Assembly: GCF_013410065.1 (NCBI RefSeq)
Contig: NZ_JACCCW010000002.1
Coordinates: forward strand, 62,001 to 126,000
Direction of reading: 5' to 3'
Source of the DNA: Granulicella arctica
Lineage (GTDB): Bacteria; Acidobacteriota; Terriglobia; Terriglobales; Acidobacteriaceae
DNA: 64,000 nt
Part shown: positions 1 through 8,426 of the stretch, one piece after another
Layout: every line of letters begins with the position of its first letter
How positions within the stretch are numbered: the stretch's first letter is position 1
Notes under the pieces: generated by a model
Databases searched by the model: none
Told to the model about the DNA's origin: nothing
The model's input: the letters and a program-made list of their open reading frames with translations, nothing else
Made by a program: the position numbers and the translations under genes

Positions 1-2
1 TC

Positions 3-1004
3 GCCATCGAGCATCAGTTGCCAAGGGGCGTCGATGTGCGCATCGGCTATGTTGGGCAGCATAATCTGAAGCAGAACAACTATGGCGGACCCGGATCAAC
101 ACCTGGCAGCAGCGTTAGTGGCCCGAATCTCAATCTGCCGTCCCAGCCGGTGCTGATTGCCAACGGATCAGCAACAGTACAGAGCACCTATCTCGTCCAG
201 CCGTTCGCCACCATCAACAACAGTATGGCCCCGATGTTCCACAGCAACATGAACTCACTCCAAATCGGCGTTCATAAGCAGTACAGCCACGGCCTTGCCT
301 TTGGTGCTGAGTATCAATGGACCCGCGTTCTCGGGACCGAGAATATAGAGAATCCTTCCGGTTCAACCCCCAACGACTCCTACGGGCCGATCTCCGGACT
401 CACGCCACAGGTGCTCACGGTCAACTACTCCTACTTGCTCCCATTTGGTAAGGGGCAGGCGTTCCTGGGAAGCGCAGGCAATCTGGTCGACAAGATCGTC
501 AGTGGTTGGCAGATCTCGGGGATCAGCACCTTCCAGACCGGACAGCCGTTCTCCGTCACCTACACTGCGCCTGGCAAATACCAACTCAACTCAACAACGA
601 CCTACAGTAACCTGGTCAGTGGCCGAGCCAACAGGGTTCCTGGAGCATCTATTTATCCGTCCCGCAAAACGAAGGCAGAGTGGTTCAACCCAACGGCTTT
701 TACTGCTCCGACTAATGCTGCCGGTGTCAAGGGTGGCGCATACGGAAACTCGGGATATGACATGCTCCGCGGGCCTGGTTTTCAGAACTGGGACATGAAC
801 TTGCAGAAGAATATCTCCTTCAAGGAACGGTACAAGCTTCAGCTTCGCGCCGATTCCTTCAACGTCTTCAACCACCCTAACTTCACCGTCGGCACGTCAA
901 ACGCATCTTTGACCAGCAGCAGCGTCGGAACGATCACATCTACCACCACTACGCCCTCGTATGAAGCGCGCACCGTGGAGTTTGCTGCGAAGTTCAGCTT
1001 TTAG
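3..1004 (+). CDS. TonB-dependent receptor, Oar-like, C-terminal part (5' end outside window)
   Basis: The frame is open from the window edge and encodes about the last 333 residues of an outer-membrane beta-barrel. Alternating aromatic/polar strands, a segment with TVNYSYLLPFGKG and GWQISGISTFQTGQPFSV, and a late RADSFNVFNHPNF motif are typical of the C-terminal barrel of the large Oar/carboxypeptidase-regulatory-like TonB receptors of acidobacteria (usually about 1,100 residues). The protein ends in Phe (AAKFSF), the usual outer-membrane assembly signal. The substrate cannot be told from this part. The family assignment is firm; the upstream two thirds are not in the window. Confidence 0.9.
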   Translation, partial: AIEHQLPRGVDVRIGYVGQHNLKQNNYGGPGSTPGSSVSGPNLNLPSQPVLIANGSATVQSTYLVQPFATINNSMAPMFHSNMNSLQIGVHKQYSHGLAFGAEYQWTRVLGTENIENPSGSTPNDSYGPISGLTPQVLTVNYSYLLPFGKGQAFLGSAGNLVDKIVSGWQISGISTFQTGQPFSVTYTAPGKYQLNSTTTYSNLVSGRANRVPGASIYPSRKTKAEWFNPTAFTAPTNAAGVKGGAYGNSGYDMLRGPGFQNWDMNLQKNISFKERYKLQLRADSFNVFNHPNFTVGTSNASLTSSSVGTITSTTTTPSYEARTVEFAAKFSF

Positions 1005-1035
1005 CTGAATCAGCTGTAGATTCCTTGTGTTTCCA

Positions 1036-1065
1036 CGGGGGTCTGCTCAGCATGGCAGATCCCCG
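1036..1065 (+). terminator. Hairpin after the TonB receptor gene
   Basis: An 11-bp stem (1036-1046 with 1055-1065, one G-T pair) and an 8-nt loop lie 32 nt after the receptor stop codon. The position suits a transcription terminator, but no clear T-run follows, so this is a structural guess. Confidence 0.4.
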
Positions 1066-1344
1066 AATAACTCTACTGTGCAGCGCGTTTTCTTGGCGAG
1101 CGACGTAGCAAGAGCGAAGCTCCATCTTCTTATGGTGACTCCTGATGGCACAGTGCATATCGAGCCAGGAGATGTTGTGACCAACCCGAGCCTGCGGAGT
1201 GCCTCCGCAAACCAGACTCTTCCTCGCGGGCGATGTCTGCTCTAGCTCGATGTGTTGCGTGGCCTTCGGGCTCTCCGGCCAATCTTCATTTGATGATGGA
1301 ACGAAGATATTGTGTATAAAAAATGTAGTCCGAAGGTGATCGGA
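1066..1344. other. Intergenic stretch, no gene recognised
   Basis: No frame here resembles a known protein. The 3' part should hold the promoter of the following secreted protein, but no convincing -35/-10 pair was picked out. A GTG at 1312 could extend the next gene by 11 residues. Confidence 0.4.
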
Positions 1345-2922
1345 ATGAAGCGAAGGATCTGGATTATATGTTTCTGGATGGGGATGAGCTGCGGCTTAGG
1401 CCTGGCACAACTAGCTCCAACGCTCCACTCAGAACTTAATCCTTCGTCGAAAAATACCCGCGAGCTCTTCGATGAATCGATGCGCTTGTTCGACGCAAGC
1501 TACGATTCCCACGTGCATCTGGTCCTGCGTCCGCACGACGGCGGCACTCATGTGCGTGCACATTATATGGTTCGTGAGTCGAGCTGGTATGCGCTGGGTC
1601 TGATGATGCGCGCCCGCTCCAATAACCGACCAGCCGATGTCGAGCGGGCATCTCAAATTCTCGGAACGGTGCTGGACCAGCAGTATCTCGATCCGAATAT
1701 GAAGTGCTATGGCACCTTCAAACGTTCTCCAGAAGAGCCCGGTCCCGCCGATCACGATCTTGCTTTTACTTCTTACGATCCCAACTGGCGGCAGTTCATC
1801 GGAACCACGCTAGAGATCATCCTGATTGAATTTCCGGGGCGGCTTCCGACTGAACTGGAGACGCGTATGTACCGCGCCATTGATGCAGCCGTTTCCGGCG
1901 AGATGCAGGATGGGCGCCTGGTTCCGTCCTACAGCAACATCGCGCTTATGTATGGCTCGTTGTGGGACTTTGCGGCGGTCCATGACAACAATATGGATTG
2001 GCGTTCCCGCTCGCAGGCCTGGACTGAGGCTATCTATGGCTTGTTCCGGCAGCACTGCACCTTTAATGAATACAACGCGCCGACTTACTACGGAGTGGAC
2101 CTTTATGGGCTCGCTCTGTGGCGCGAATATGGGTCGACGCAGCGTATGCGCAGACTTGGCCGTATGTTGGAGGCTGCACTTTGGAACGATCTTGCCAACT
2201 TTTATCAACCGGAGTTGCGCAACATCGCGGGTCCCTATGACCGGTCCTATGGCATGGATATGTCGAGTTACGTGACCGTGACCGGCGTATGGATGCGAAC
2301 GGTATTGGATGCAGCCCATGCTCCGCTGCCGGCGAAGGCTACGCTAACGACTTCACAGGTTGCCGATATATGGTTCGCACCGCATGTCACCCTTCTCGGT
2401 ACCCACATTCCGAACTCTGCCCTGATAAAATTCCGCAGATTTATTGGGCCGCATATGGTGCATCGGCGCATCGACCCATTGCGGGTGGCAACCTCCTGGG
2501 TCGGTGATCGTGCCATGTGGGGGGGTGAGTTTACCAGCATGACCAAAGACTCCGGCGGCAAGACACAGTTTCACCCCGTTACTGTGCAGTGGAGCATGCC
2601 CGGGGGGGCGATCGGCTGGATCAAGGTGATACGCTCTCCTAATATCGATGCCATTGCCGATCCAGAGGGCATAACCATCGCGACCCATGGAGATGTCTCT
2701 TTCCGCGTTTTTACGGGAAAGAGGCAGTCCAAGATCAGCAAGGCTTCATGGGTTCTTCCCGGGTTTATCGCCGAGATTCAAACCAACGCCAAGAGCTTCT
2801 CAACAAGCCAGCCAACAGACTGTGGAGATTGCGAAGATATGCTTTACTCCGGCGTGCGATCTATCCGCATGGAACTCCATCCGGATAGACCGCATACCTC
2901 TGACAGGAGTGCAGCTGATTAA
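1345..2922 (+). CDS. Secreted protein of unknown function, possibly an (alpha/alpha)-toroid glycan-active protein
   Basis: 525 residues from the ATG at 1345, which begins directly with a signal peptide (MKRRIWIICF..., cleavage probably after GLGLAQ); the in-frame GTG at 1312 would put eleven extra residues before it. The middle has repeated aromatic-rich helices (YNAPTYYGVDLYGLALW, GPYDRSYGMDMSSY), and the last third looks beta-rich (WSMPGGAIGWIKV). Helical toroid followed by beta-sandwich is the layout of several polysaccharide lyases and hydrolases, so a carbohydrate role is plausible. I recognise no catalytic signature and assign no family. The stop codon lies inside a strong terminator hairpin. 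Confidence 0.8.
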   Translation: MKRRIWIICFWMGMSCGLGLAQLAPTLHSELNPSSKNTRELFDESMRLFDASYDSHVHLVLRPHDGGTHVRAHYMVRESSWYALGLMMRARSNNRPADVERASQILGTVLDQQYLDPNMKCYGTFKRSPEEPGPADHDLAFTSYDPNWRQFIGTTLEIILIEFPGRLPTELETRMYRAIDAAVSGEMQDGRLVPSYSNIALMYGSLWDFAAVHDNNMDWRSRSQAWTEAIYGLFRQHCTFNEYNAPTYYGVDLYGLALWREYGSTQRMRRLGRMLEAALWNDLANFYQPELRNIAGPYDRSYGMDMSSYVTVTGVWMRTVLDAAHAPLPAKATLTTSQVADIWFAPHVTLLGTHIPNSALIKFRRFIGPHMVHRRIDPLRVATSWVGDRAMWGGEFTSMTKDSGGKTQFHPVTVQWSMPGGAIGWIKVIRSPNIDAIADPEGITIATHGDVSFRVFTGKRQSKISKASWVLPGFIAEIQTNAKSFSTSQPTDCGDCEDMLYSGVRSIRMELHPDRPHTSDRSAAD

Positions 2923-2944
2923 TCTAAATCAGCTGCACTCCTGT
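2903..2944 (+). terminator. Perfect 18-bp terminator hairpin overlapping the stop codon
   Basis: 2903-2920 and 2927-2944 are perfect reverse complements (18 bp) around a 6-nt loop. The TAA stop (2920-2922) sits at the top of the stem. The T-run is short (TTT at 2944-2946). The stem is strong enough to stop transcription and may act in both directions toward the convergent gene cluster. Confidence 0.8.
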
Positions 2945-3055
2945 TTGCAACGGTGGCAGGTCGCTCGTGACGGTCACCGCTGGGATGAAAGAACTGATCT
3001 TCAATTGGAGATTCACTCTTTGTGAGATATTTTTTAGTATCTCTATGCCTCTTAC

Positions 3056-3190
3056 GGAAGAGGAGCAAAGCTTTGCGTCGAAGCACTGATCTGATAGGCG
3101 CCAGAGTTCAGACCGTTGACAATATAAATGCCTTCCCACATTACTCGTAGCGTCTCGCTCCACGCCCGTGGCGACGTTCGTGCCTTGACT
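3056..3190 (-). pseudogene. Relic of an Oar-like TonB receptor N-terminal domain
   Basis: Reading the minus strand from about 3183, one frame gives TNVATGVERDATSNVG and the next frame continues IYIVNGLNSGAYQISA and then STQSFAPL. This is the pattern of the carboxypeptidase-regulatory-like fold at the N-terminus of Oar-type TonB receptors (TNxATGVxRxATTN...GxYxxxxLxxGxYxxxxxxxGF). A one-base insertion near 3145-3150 breaks the frame and no flanking receptor sequence follows, so this is a short decayed fragment. Confidence 0.5.
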
Positions 3191-3286
3191 GCTGCTCACT
3201 CTGTATAGCCGCGTCGACTTGGACGACGCGTTTTTGTCATTCTTCCTTCTCAATGCCTCTGACTGATTGGCACTGCTGCTGTTGAG

Positions 3287-3925
3287 CTATTGCTGAGAAG
3301 CTGGAGCGGGGCCTTGTCGACCGCCCTGAGGGGAAAATCCTCGATCCATCGATCCTCTTCTTTCTCCCCTAAAACCTTCCGTATCGTGGATACCACGGTG
3401 CAGGGCTTGCAGTTTGGTCCACTGATCTGCATTGAGTACGCCGCGGATGCTGAGCAGCATCTTAGCGTTGGCCTTCTCAAGGTCGGCTCGAGTGTCGGCG
3501 ATTTTGTCTATTTGCGCGAGTGCCTTGCCCTGGTCGACAGGATTGGCATTCAGCAGGGGCTCGAGCAATAGTTGCTCTTCTTCGAGTGAGGCGTGTGTGT
3601 GGATGAGTTGCATACGACTCTGTAGGAACAGGTCTTCTATCCGCTTCTGCTGATCGACCGTCAGACCAATACGGGCCGTGACCTCGGGACTCCTCCACCA
3701 CGTACCCGGAGGTAGCAGGTCATCACCGGGCCTGCGCATTTCACCATGATCTATGCCGCGTCCAGGCCCTATATCGTGTTTCATCCCTCTACCATGCATC
3801 GGAGATGGAGGGGCCACCGGGGTGCTTTGAGAGTTCGGCACGGGAGCAGGTCCAGCGGCGTTCTGTGCGTAAGCTAGAGGAGTGGAGAGGAGAAGCGAGG
3901 TTACAAGAAGAAGACTAGGGGGCAT
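3287..3925 (-). CDS. Periplasmic CpxP/Spy-like (heavy-metal-resistance type) protein
   Basis: 212 residues with a clear signal peptide (cleavage after about residue 20, TPLAYAQ). A Pro/Gly/His-rich linker with several Met and His is followed by a long helical hairpin (about 75-170: ITVDQQKRIEDLF-like start, then HASLEEEQLLLEPLL and DQGKALAQIDKI). This matches the LTxxQ/Spy-CpxP-CnrX superfamily of periplasmic chaperone/sensor proteins. Its start codon overlaps the anti-sigma stop codon by one base (TAATG), so it is translationally coupled and is probably the envelope-stress output or sensor of the sigma/anti-sigma pair. Confidence 0.75.
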   Translation of the reverse strand: MPPSLLLVTSLLLSTPLAYAQNAAGPAPVPNSQSTPVAPPSPMHGRGMKHDIGPGRGIDHGEMRRPGDDLLPPGTWWRSPEVTARIGLTVDQQKRIEDLFLQSRMQLIHTHASLEEEQLLLEPLLNANPVDQGKALAQIDKIADTRADLEKANAKMLLSIRGVLNADQWTKLQALHRGIHDTEGFRGERRGSMDRGFSPQGGRQGPAPASQQ

Positions 3926-4398
3926 TAGTTTTTCCTTGAGTTACCGGTCGGTTGCGTTATGGAGGTGTAGGTGGAGGTCGCGACGAGCGGAAGCATCGGC
4001 TCCGGGACCGAAGAAGAGAGGTCGTTCTGAATACTGCTCAAGAGTGCCTCATCCAAGATCTTTGCTTGTGCTTGTTCCGAGGGAACTGTGATTTCTACTG
4101 GGATGGCTCGTTTGTGATAGACAGCCAGTGGTGCCACGATGCAAGCCAAGGTTGCGGCGATAGCAAGCGTCCAGGCTAAGCGGGGGGAGCGATGGTGATG
4201 GACGGCCAGAACTGCCTTGCACCGGTGATGTTCAGCACAAGCTATTGCGGAGGTGCGCAATTCGTCGAGCGCTGCCAGCAGGAATGCAACCTCCGCGGAG
4301 CACTGCGGACAGGTCGACAGGTGAAGAGGTGTTTCCGCAAGCGGAGCGTCTGAAAGCAACGCTTCCATTTGTTCGCTACTTAGGTGATGACTGCTCAT
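3925..4398 (-). CDS. Zinc-finger anti-sigma factor, membrane-anchored
   Basis: 157 residues. The N-terminus carries H26-x3-C30-x2-C33, the zinc-binding anti-sigma signature that holds an ECF sigma factor. A single membrane segment follows at about 75-93 (WTLAIAATLACIVAPLAVY), then a roughly 65-residue extracytoplasmic tail without a recognisable sensor domain. It overlaps the sigma factor gene by 4 nt (ATGA), the usual arrangement for a cognate pair. The inducing signal is unknown. Confidence 0.85.
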   Translation of the reverse strand: MSSHHLSSEQMEALLSDAPLAETPLHLSTCPQCSAEVAFLLAALDELRTSAIACAEHHRCKAVLAVHHHRSPRLAWTLAIAATLACIVAPLAVYHKRAIPVEITVPSEQAQAKILDEALLSSIQNDLSSSVPEPMLPLVATSTYTSITQPTGNSRKN

Positions 4399-4994
4399 CC
4401 TCGATCTCTCTTTCCAGCACTTGCGGTATGGCTCGCGCGGACACGGTCCAGCGCTCGATACAGATGGCTCTTTACCGTGGGCAGCGCCATGCTCATGGCC
4501 TGTGCAATCTCGAGTAGTTCCAGCTCATCGACAAAACGCAGGAGGAAGATGCTGCGCTGCTGAGGTGAGAGTTTTTCTACTGTTTTCCATATTTGCGCGA
4601 GTTTTTCCCGCGCGATCAGGGTAGATTCGGCTGAGCGTACAGGGTGAGGAAGATGAGACGATAGAGAGTCCACATCGATGGCCGTTGCGTTTGCACGCTT
4701 CCAGAAACGGAAGGTATTGGTCCGCGTTTGATCACGAAGCAGGTTGACGGCGATGCGCGTGAGCCATGTGGCGATAGAGCATTCGCCCCGAAAGCTGTCT
4801 CGCGAACGCCATGCGTTCAGAAAAGTATCCTGTGTGAGCGAGAGCGCAATATCGCGGTTGCGCACAGAGAGCAACAAAAAACGGAAGATGCGTGCTTCGT
4901 AGAGGCTATGTACTGTAGCAATATCGTCAAAAGGCGATACGTACTGTTCGTCCCCTTGAGTCAGTTCACCGGGTTGGAGAGTCTGTTGGAACAT
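4395..4994 (-). CDS. ECF (RpoE-type) RNA polymerase sigma factor
   Basis: 199 residues. Region 2 spans about 30-95 (SLYEARIFRFLL, DIALSLTQDTFLNAWRS, STATWL-like SIATWLTRIAVN), and region 4 about 145-190 (LSPQQRSIFLLRFVDELELLEIAQAM followed by the TVKSHLYRALDRVR helix). It heads a three-gene operon with its anti-sigma factor and a CpxP-like protein, so autoregulation is likely. No upstream in-frame start exists before a stop at 5007-5009, so the ATG at 4994 is used although the ribosome site is weak. Confidence 0.92.
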   Translation of the reverse strand: MFQQTLQPGELTQGDEQYVSPFDDIATVHSLYEARIFRFLLLSVRNRDIALSLTQDTFLNAWRSRDSFRGECSIATWLTRIAVNLLRDQTRTNTFRFWKRANATAIDVDSLSSHLPHPVRSAESTLIAREKLAQIWKTVEKLSPQQRSIFLLRFVDELELLEIAQAMSMALPTVKSHLYRALDRVRASHTASAGKRDRG

Positions 4995-5430
4995 AACACG
5001 TCGGTCTTATCTTGAACAGACGCTCCTTATACGAAAAAGACTACGTATATGGAATTTTTTGCGAATTAGCTCGACATGCTGCTCGTAATTTTTAGGGAAA
5101 GCTTTATGCGATTGCGTGAAGATCATGAAAGATTACATGCGTCAAGGGAGTGTTTGGTGAGGAGAAAATCATCGTTGAACGTGTTGGGGTCATTTTCATT
5201 TCGCCAGAGATTATCGGTGTTGTCCCGCGACAATTCGCCGTGCTAAAGAATGGCTTTAGGAATACGGTCGGATTTGGTCAGTAACTTGCCATGTCTTATT
5301 TTCTCTCCCGCTTATACCTAGGTAGGTGTGAGATGGAGAGCAGGCTAAATATACCTTCCATGAAAATGATCTGACCGATACATAGTTAGAAGCTGGCGGG
5401 AGTCTTGTCCGCATTCCAGTCATGAGAGGG
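4995..5430. other. Intergenic region upstream of the ECF operon and downstream of the GH79 gene
   Basis: This 436-nt stretch should contain the sigma-operon promoter (minus strand). I see no gene, no convincing terminator for the hydrolase, and only a weak 7-bp inverted pair (5305-5311 / 5396-5402) separated by 84 nt. Confidence 0.4.
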
Positions 5431-6981
5431 TCAATATATTTGGAGAAGGACTGCGGAGATGGCCGGGACGAAGCAGGAAACCTTGGAGCCTGAGATATTT
5501 GCAGGTGCATAGGGAGTGCCCAGCGTGATTGATCCATCGGTGACTACTGTCGCGCCTTGTAGAGTCTGTCCCGTGGTGGCACTGAGGGATGTGCCACGTA
5601 GTTCGAACAACTCAGCGGCGAGAACGGTTCTTCCGCAGTCGATGGTGAGATTGAGGCTCTGATAGACCTCTTTGTTAACGATGACGATGTTGGTGATGCC
5701 TGCGCCGGTGAGCACCGCGTAGATTGTCGCGTTGAAGTTGCTGGTGGAGAGAGTGGCCTGTAGAAGAGTTCCTTGGCCTACAAGGGAGAAGAGCAAAAGT
5801 CCGTAGTACTCCGGCGCTGCTCCGAGGATAGTGGCCCCGTTGTTTTCAATAGGTGTGTAATAGCCGATGTCTCCGCCTTGCACGTTGACGCCGCTGCCTC
5901 CGCCGAGCGCAATATGGAAGAGATGGTCGATGACCCAGAGTGCGGAAGCATAGGCATTACTGACTCCCGGAGATCCGCCGTATAGATAAGAATTTGTTTC
6001 GGAGAAGCGGAAAGGGATGTCCAGCGCAGATGCTGCGGATTGGAGGGCGGCACAATCTGCGATGATATTGGGGTCTGCTGAGACGAGATTCTTAGCGGTC
6101 GCATTGGCGGAGTGGCCGTTGCCGCGATAGTAGTGCTGGGTAAGGAGCGAGATGAGCTTACCAGTGGGATCTTTGGCGAAGGGTATGGTCCAGGTGGTGA
6201 CGTTGCCTCCAGAGGCGGGGCCGGTGAGGATGGCTGATGGCGTGACAGCGAGAATGGCTGAGCGGAACTGTTGCCAGAGCGTTTCAAAGGTTGCGAGATC
6301 CCATCCAGTAGGGAAATAGCTCAGTGAGTATTCGTCGGGCTCGTTGCCTATCTCAAAGCCTATGAGGGAAGAGCCGAGCTTGGCCTGGACGTAGGCGACC
6401 TCTGCCGCTGCGAGGGTGGGTGTTGATGTCCCCATATTAACGCCATAGAGAACCTTCCAATTGGTGAGGGGAAGGAAGGTTGCGAGGTTATCGACATCGA
6501 CAGGAGAGACTTGTCCAGTAGTGTTGCCGGAGCCGTTGGGGGTCCAGAGAGTGGTGTCGACGCTGTTGCCACCTAGGCGCAGGACGCCGTTGCCGAGGCG
6601 ATTGAATAGGCCGGCGAGTGATGTATTGGCAGAAGTGAAGAGCGACTCGGACACGAAGTCTCCCTTCTCGTAGGAGAGCCCCATGAAGTAATCGGGGAGG
6701 GTTCCGACGGCGGAGGAGATAGTAGCGGTGGCCACGGTTTGGACTGCAGCGGGTACAGGTTGAGGTATGGTGTCTAACTCCAACTGGCATCCCTCTAAGA
6801 AAGAGGACAAAGGAAGCAGTGGAAGTGCCATGCTTGCGCCGAGGCCGCTAAGAAGTGATCTGCGGGAGGTCTGATAGGGCCGGCGAGAGTGAGTTGGTCT
6901 GGGTACAGCTTTGAACTCTGAAGAGGTTCCCGATTTGTCCAAGAGGGTTGTGCTCCTTTTGTTGGGCAGTATGCGTCCCAT
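5431..6981 (-). CDS. Glycoside hydrolase family 79-like (beta-glucuronidase/heparanase type), Tat-exported
   Basis: 516 residues. A twin-arginine signal (TSRRSLLSGLGA, residues 39-50) sits after an unusually long N-terminal stretch and is followed by a hydrophobic segment and a Cys (LEGC) that could be lipidated. The catalytic core has GNEPDE with the proposed acid/base Glu214 and FSETNS with the proposed nucleophile Glu328, as in clan GH-A retaining hydrolases of GH79. A C-terminal beta domain follows. It is transcribed away from the EPS operon with which it shares an upstream region. A role in trimming a glucuronate-containing polymer is inferred. Family membership is likely but other GH-A families remain possible. 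Confidence 0.75.
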   Translation of the reverse strand: MGRILPNKRSTTLLDKSGTSSEFKAVPRPTHSRRPYQTSRRSLLSGLGASMALPLLPLSSFLEGCQLELDTIPQPVPAAVQTVATATISSAVGTLPDYFMGLSYEKGDFVSESLFTSANTSLAGLFNRLGNGVLRLGGNSVDTTLWTPNGSGNTTGQVSPVDVDNLATFLPLTNWKVLYGVNMGTSTPTLAAAEVAYVQAKLGSSLIGFEIGNEPDEYSLSYFPTGWDLATFETLWQQFRSAILAVTPSAILTGPASGGNVTTWTIPFAKDPTGKLISLLTQHYYRGNGHSANATAKNLVSADPNIIADCAALQSAASALDIPFRFSETNSYLYGGSPGVSNAYASALWVIDHLFHIALGGGSGVNVQGGDIGYYTPIENNGATILGAAPEYYGLLLFSLVGQGTLLQATLSTSNFNATIYAVLTGAGITNIVIVNKEVYQSLNLTIDCGRTVLAAELFELRGTSLSATTGQTLQGATVVTDGSITLGTPYAPANISGSKVSCFVPAISAVLLQIY

Positions 6982-7314
6982 AGATTAGTCAACAATTGGA
7001 CCCTTTCTTAGGGCGTTTTCGGAGCATAGAGAGCACCAAATATTATTACTTGCCACGAAGAAAACCTTTGCTATGAGCAGGCTCCGGCTGCACCAATTCA
7101 ATGATCTTTGCTGTGTGACGCCCTAGAATAGAATAGCGCTAGCCTAAAAAATGTATCTAGCCTAGGCTATGAGGATTTTTTAGGCCGGCATATAGGACTT
7201 TAGTATTAAGACTTCGAGGTCATTTTCGGCATTGATGAACTTGCTGAAATGAATGTGGCTGCGAGCAATCATTGTTTTTCCATGACATAGCCAGCGGAAC
7301 ATTGACTGCTATAG
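6982..7314. other. Divergent regulatory region between the GH79 gene and the EPS operon
   Basis: No gene is seen. The region carries the nested palindromes at 7142-7185 and leads into the EPS promoter module at 7315-7375. Confidence 0.5.
7142..7185. promoter_or_regulatory. Nested inverted repeats upstream of the EPS operon
   Basis: A perfect 11-bp inverted repeat (7142-7152 and 7175-7185) encloses a perfect 12-nt palindrome TAGCCTAGGCTA (7158-7169). The AGCCTA motif also occurs in the left outer arm. The site lies about 170 nt before the mapped promoter module. It could be an operator or a cruciform; no known regulator is implied. Confidence 0.5.
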
Positions 7315-7375
7315 GAAGTATGGTTCCAGTACTTATCTTCATTGCCGGGAATATTCGAAGAACCTAATATCGTGC
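7315..7375 (+). promoter_or_regulatory. EPS promoter module, copy A
   Basis: This 61-bp segment aligns without gaps to 26876-26936 with 44 identities by eye. It contains GAAGTATGGT-N11-TCTTCATTG, then a sigma70-like TTGCCG (7342-7347), a 17-nt spacer and TAATAT (7365-7370). The conserved block lies just upstream of and partly over the -35, where an activator would bind. The expected transcript start is about 20 nt before the wecG-like ATG. Confidence 0.7.
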
Positions 7376-7396
7376 TCGAAAGCCCAATTCAAAGCC

Positions 7397-8302
7397 ATGT
7401 GCGTGTTCGAAACCACATCTCCTCTTCGCAAAGCAAACGGCAGTTACGAGACCGATGCGCCCAGAACTAGTCAATTCAATTCGAGTCCTTTTGATTCTGG
7501 ATGGCAAGAAGCCAATCGAGAGGTTTCTTTTTTGGGGTTGACCATGCAACCTAAGTCCATGTCGGAGTTGAATGCTTTGGTGGAGCAGGGGATTGCGGAG
7601 GGCAGGAAGTGGATCATTACGAACCACAACCTACATAGCCTATACCTGTTGCACCGATGGCCTAAGTTGCGCAAATTTTATGCGGATGCACACTGGACGT
7701 TCATCGATGGAATGCCGCTGGTGGCATTGGGCCGGCTCTATGGCTATTCGCTTCAACGCGAGCATCGAGTGACACTGGCAGATTGGCTTCAACCTCTGAT
7801 GGAATTAGCTGCCAGTAAGGGATGGCGCGTCTTCAATCTCGGGTCGCCAAAGGGTGTAGGAGAGAAAGCTGCAGCAGAACTCCGCAAGCAATATCCCGCG
7901 CTACAAATCGAGGTAAATGATGGATACTTTGACGCGCGGCATGGTAGCCCGGAGAGCGAAGCGGTGATCGAACGTATCAATGCCTACCGGCCTGATTTAT
8001 TGATGGTGGGAATGGGTATGCCGCGGCAAGAGTATTGGACTCACGAAAATTTTGCACGGCTCGACGCATGCATAATCATGTCTTCAAACGGCGCTGCCAT
8101 GGATTACATTGCCGGTACGGTGCCGACACCGCCACGATGGGCTGGCAGGCTGGGACTGGAGTGGGCTTTTCGGCTATTGAATGAGCCACGTAGGCTTTTT
8201 GGACGTTATCTGGTGGAGCCTTGGTACATCCTAATGTTGCTGTCAATAGATTACTTGCGGACGGGTGGTCGATTGAAAGCAAGGGAGCCGCGAAAAATTT
8301 GA
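7397..8302 (+). CDS. WecG/TagA/CpsF family glycosyltransferase (GT26)
   Basis: 301 residues. The GT26 core runs from about residue 40 to 270: FLGLTMQPKS, ITNHNLHSLYLLHR, the FIDGMPLVALGRLYG stretch, a Rossmann-like WRVFNLGSPKGVGEKAA, then PDLLMVGMGMPRQEYW and a C-terminal PPRWAGRLGLEWAFRLLNEPRRLF region that docks on the membrane. These enzymes transfer a sugar to a lipid-linked monosaccharide at the cytoplasmic membrane. As the first gene behind the EPS promoter it probably adds the second or a later sugar of the repeat unit. The N-terminal 40 residues are not conserved, so the true start could be internal. Confidence 0.88.
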   Translation: MCVFETTSPLRKANGSYETDAPRTSQFNSSPFDSGWQEANREVSFLGLTMQPKSMSELNALVEQGIAEGRKWIITNHNLHSLYLLHRWPKLRKFYADAHWTFIDGMPLVALGRLYGYSLQREHRVTLADWLQPLMELAASKGWRVFNLGSPKGVGEKAAAELRKQYPALQIEVNDGYFDARHGSPESEAVIERINAYRPDLLMVGMGMPRQEYWTHENFARLDACIIMSSNGAAMDYIAGTVPTPPRWAGRLGLEWAFRLLNEPRRLFGRYLVEPWYILMLLSIDYLRTGGRLKAREPRKI

Positions 8303-8426
8303 GAGAAGAGTTGTGGTCACGCTTTTAGTAAGAGTGTTTGTTCTAGCTTCTTCAAAATTATGTTCAGGTTTGATGCACCATAGCTTGTTTCGGCGGACTG
8401 CACAAGCACTATAGGAGAGCATAGCA

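Noticed and set aside
1005..1017. AGCTGAATCAGCT palindrome next to the receptor stop codon
   Set aside because: Only one base between the arms, so it cannot fold into a useful hairpin; the stronger hairpin is at 1036-1065.
5305..5402. CTCCCGC / GCGGGAG inverted pair
   Set aside because: Seven bases separated by 84 nt, easily by chance.
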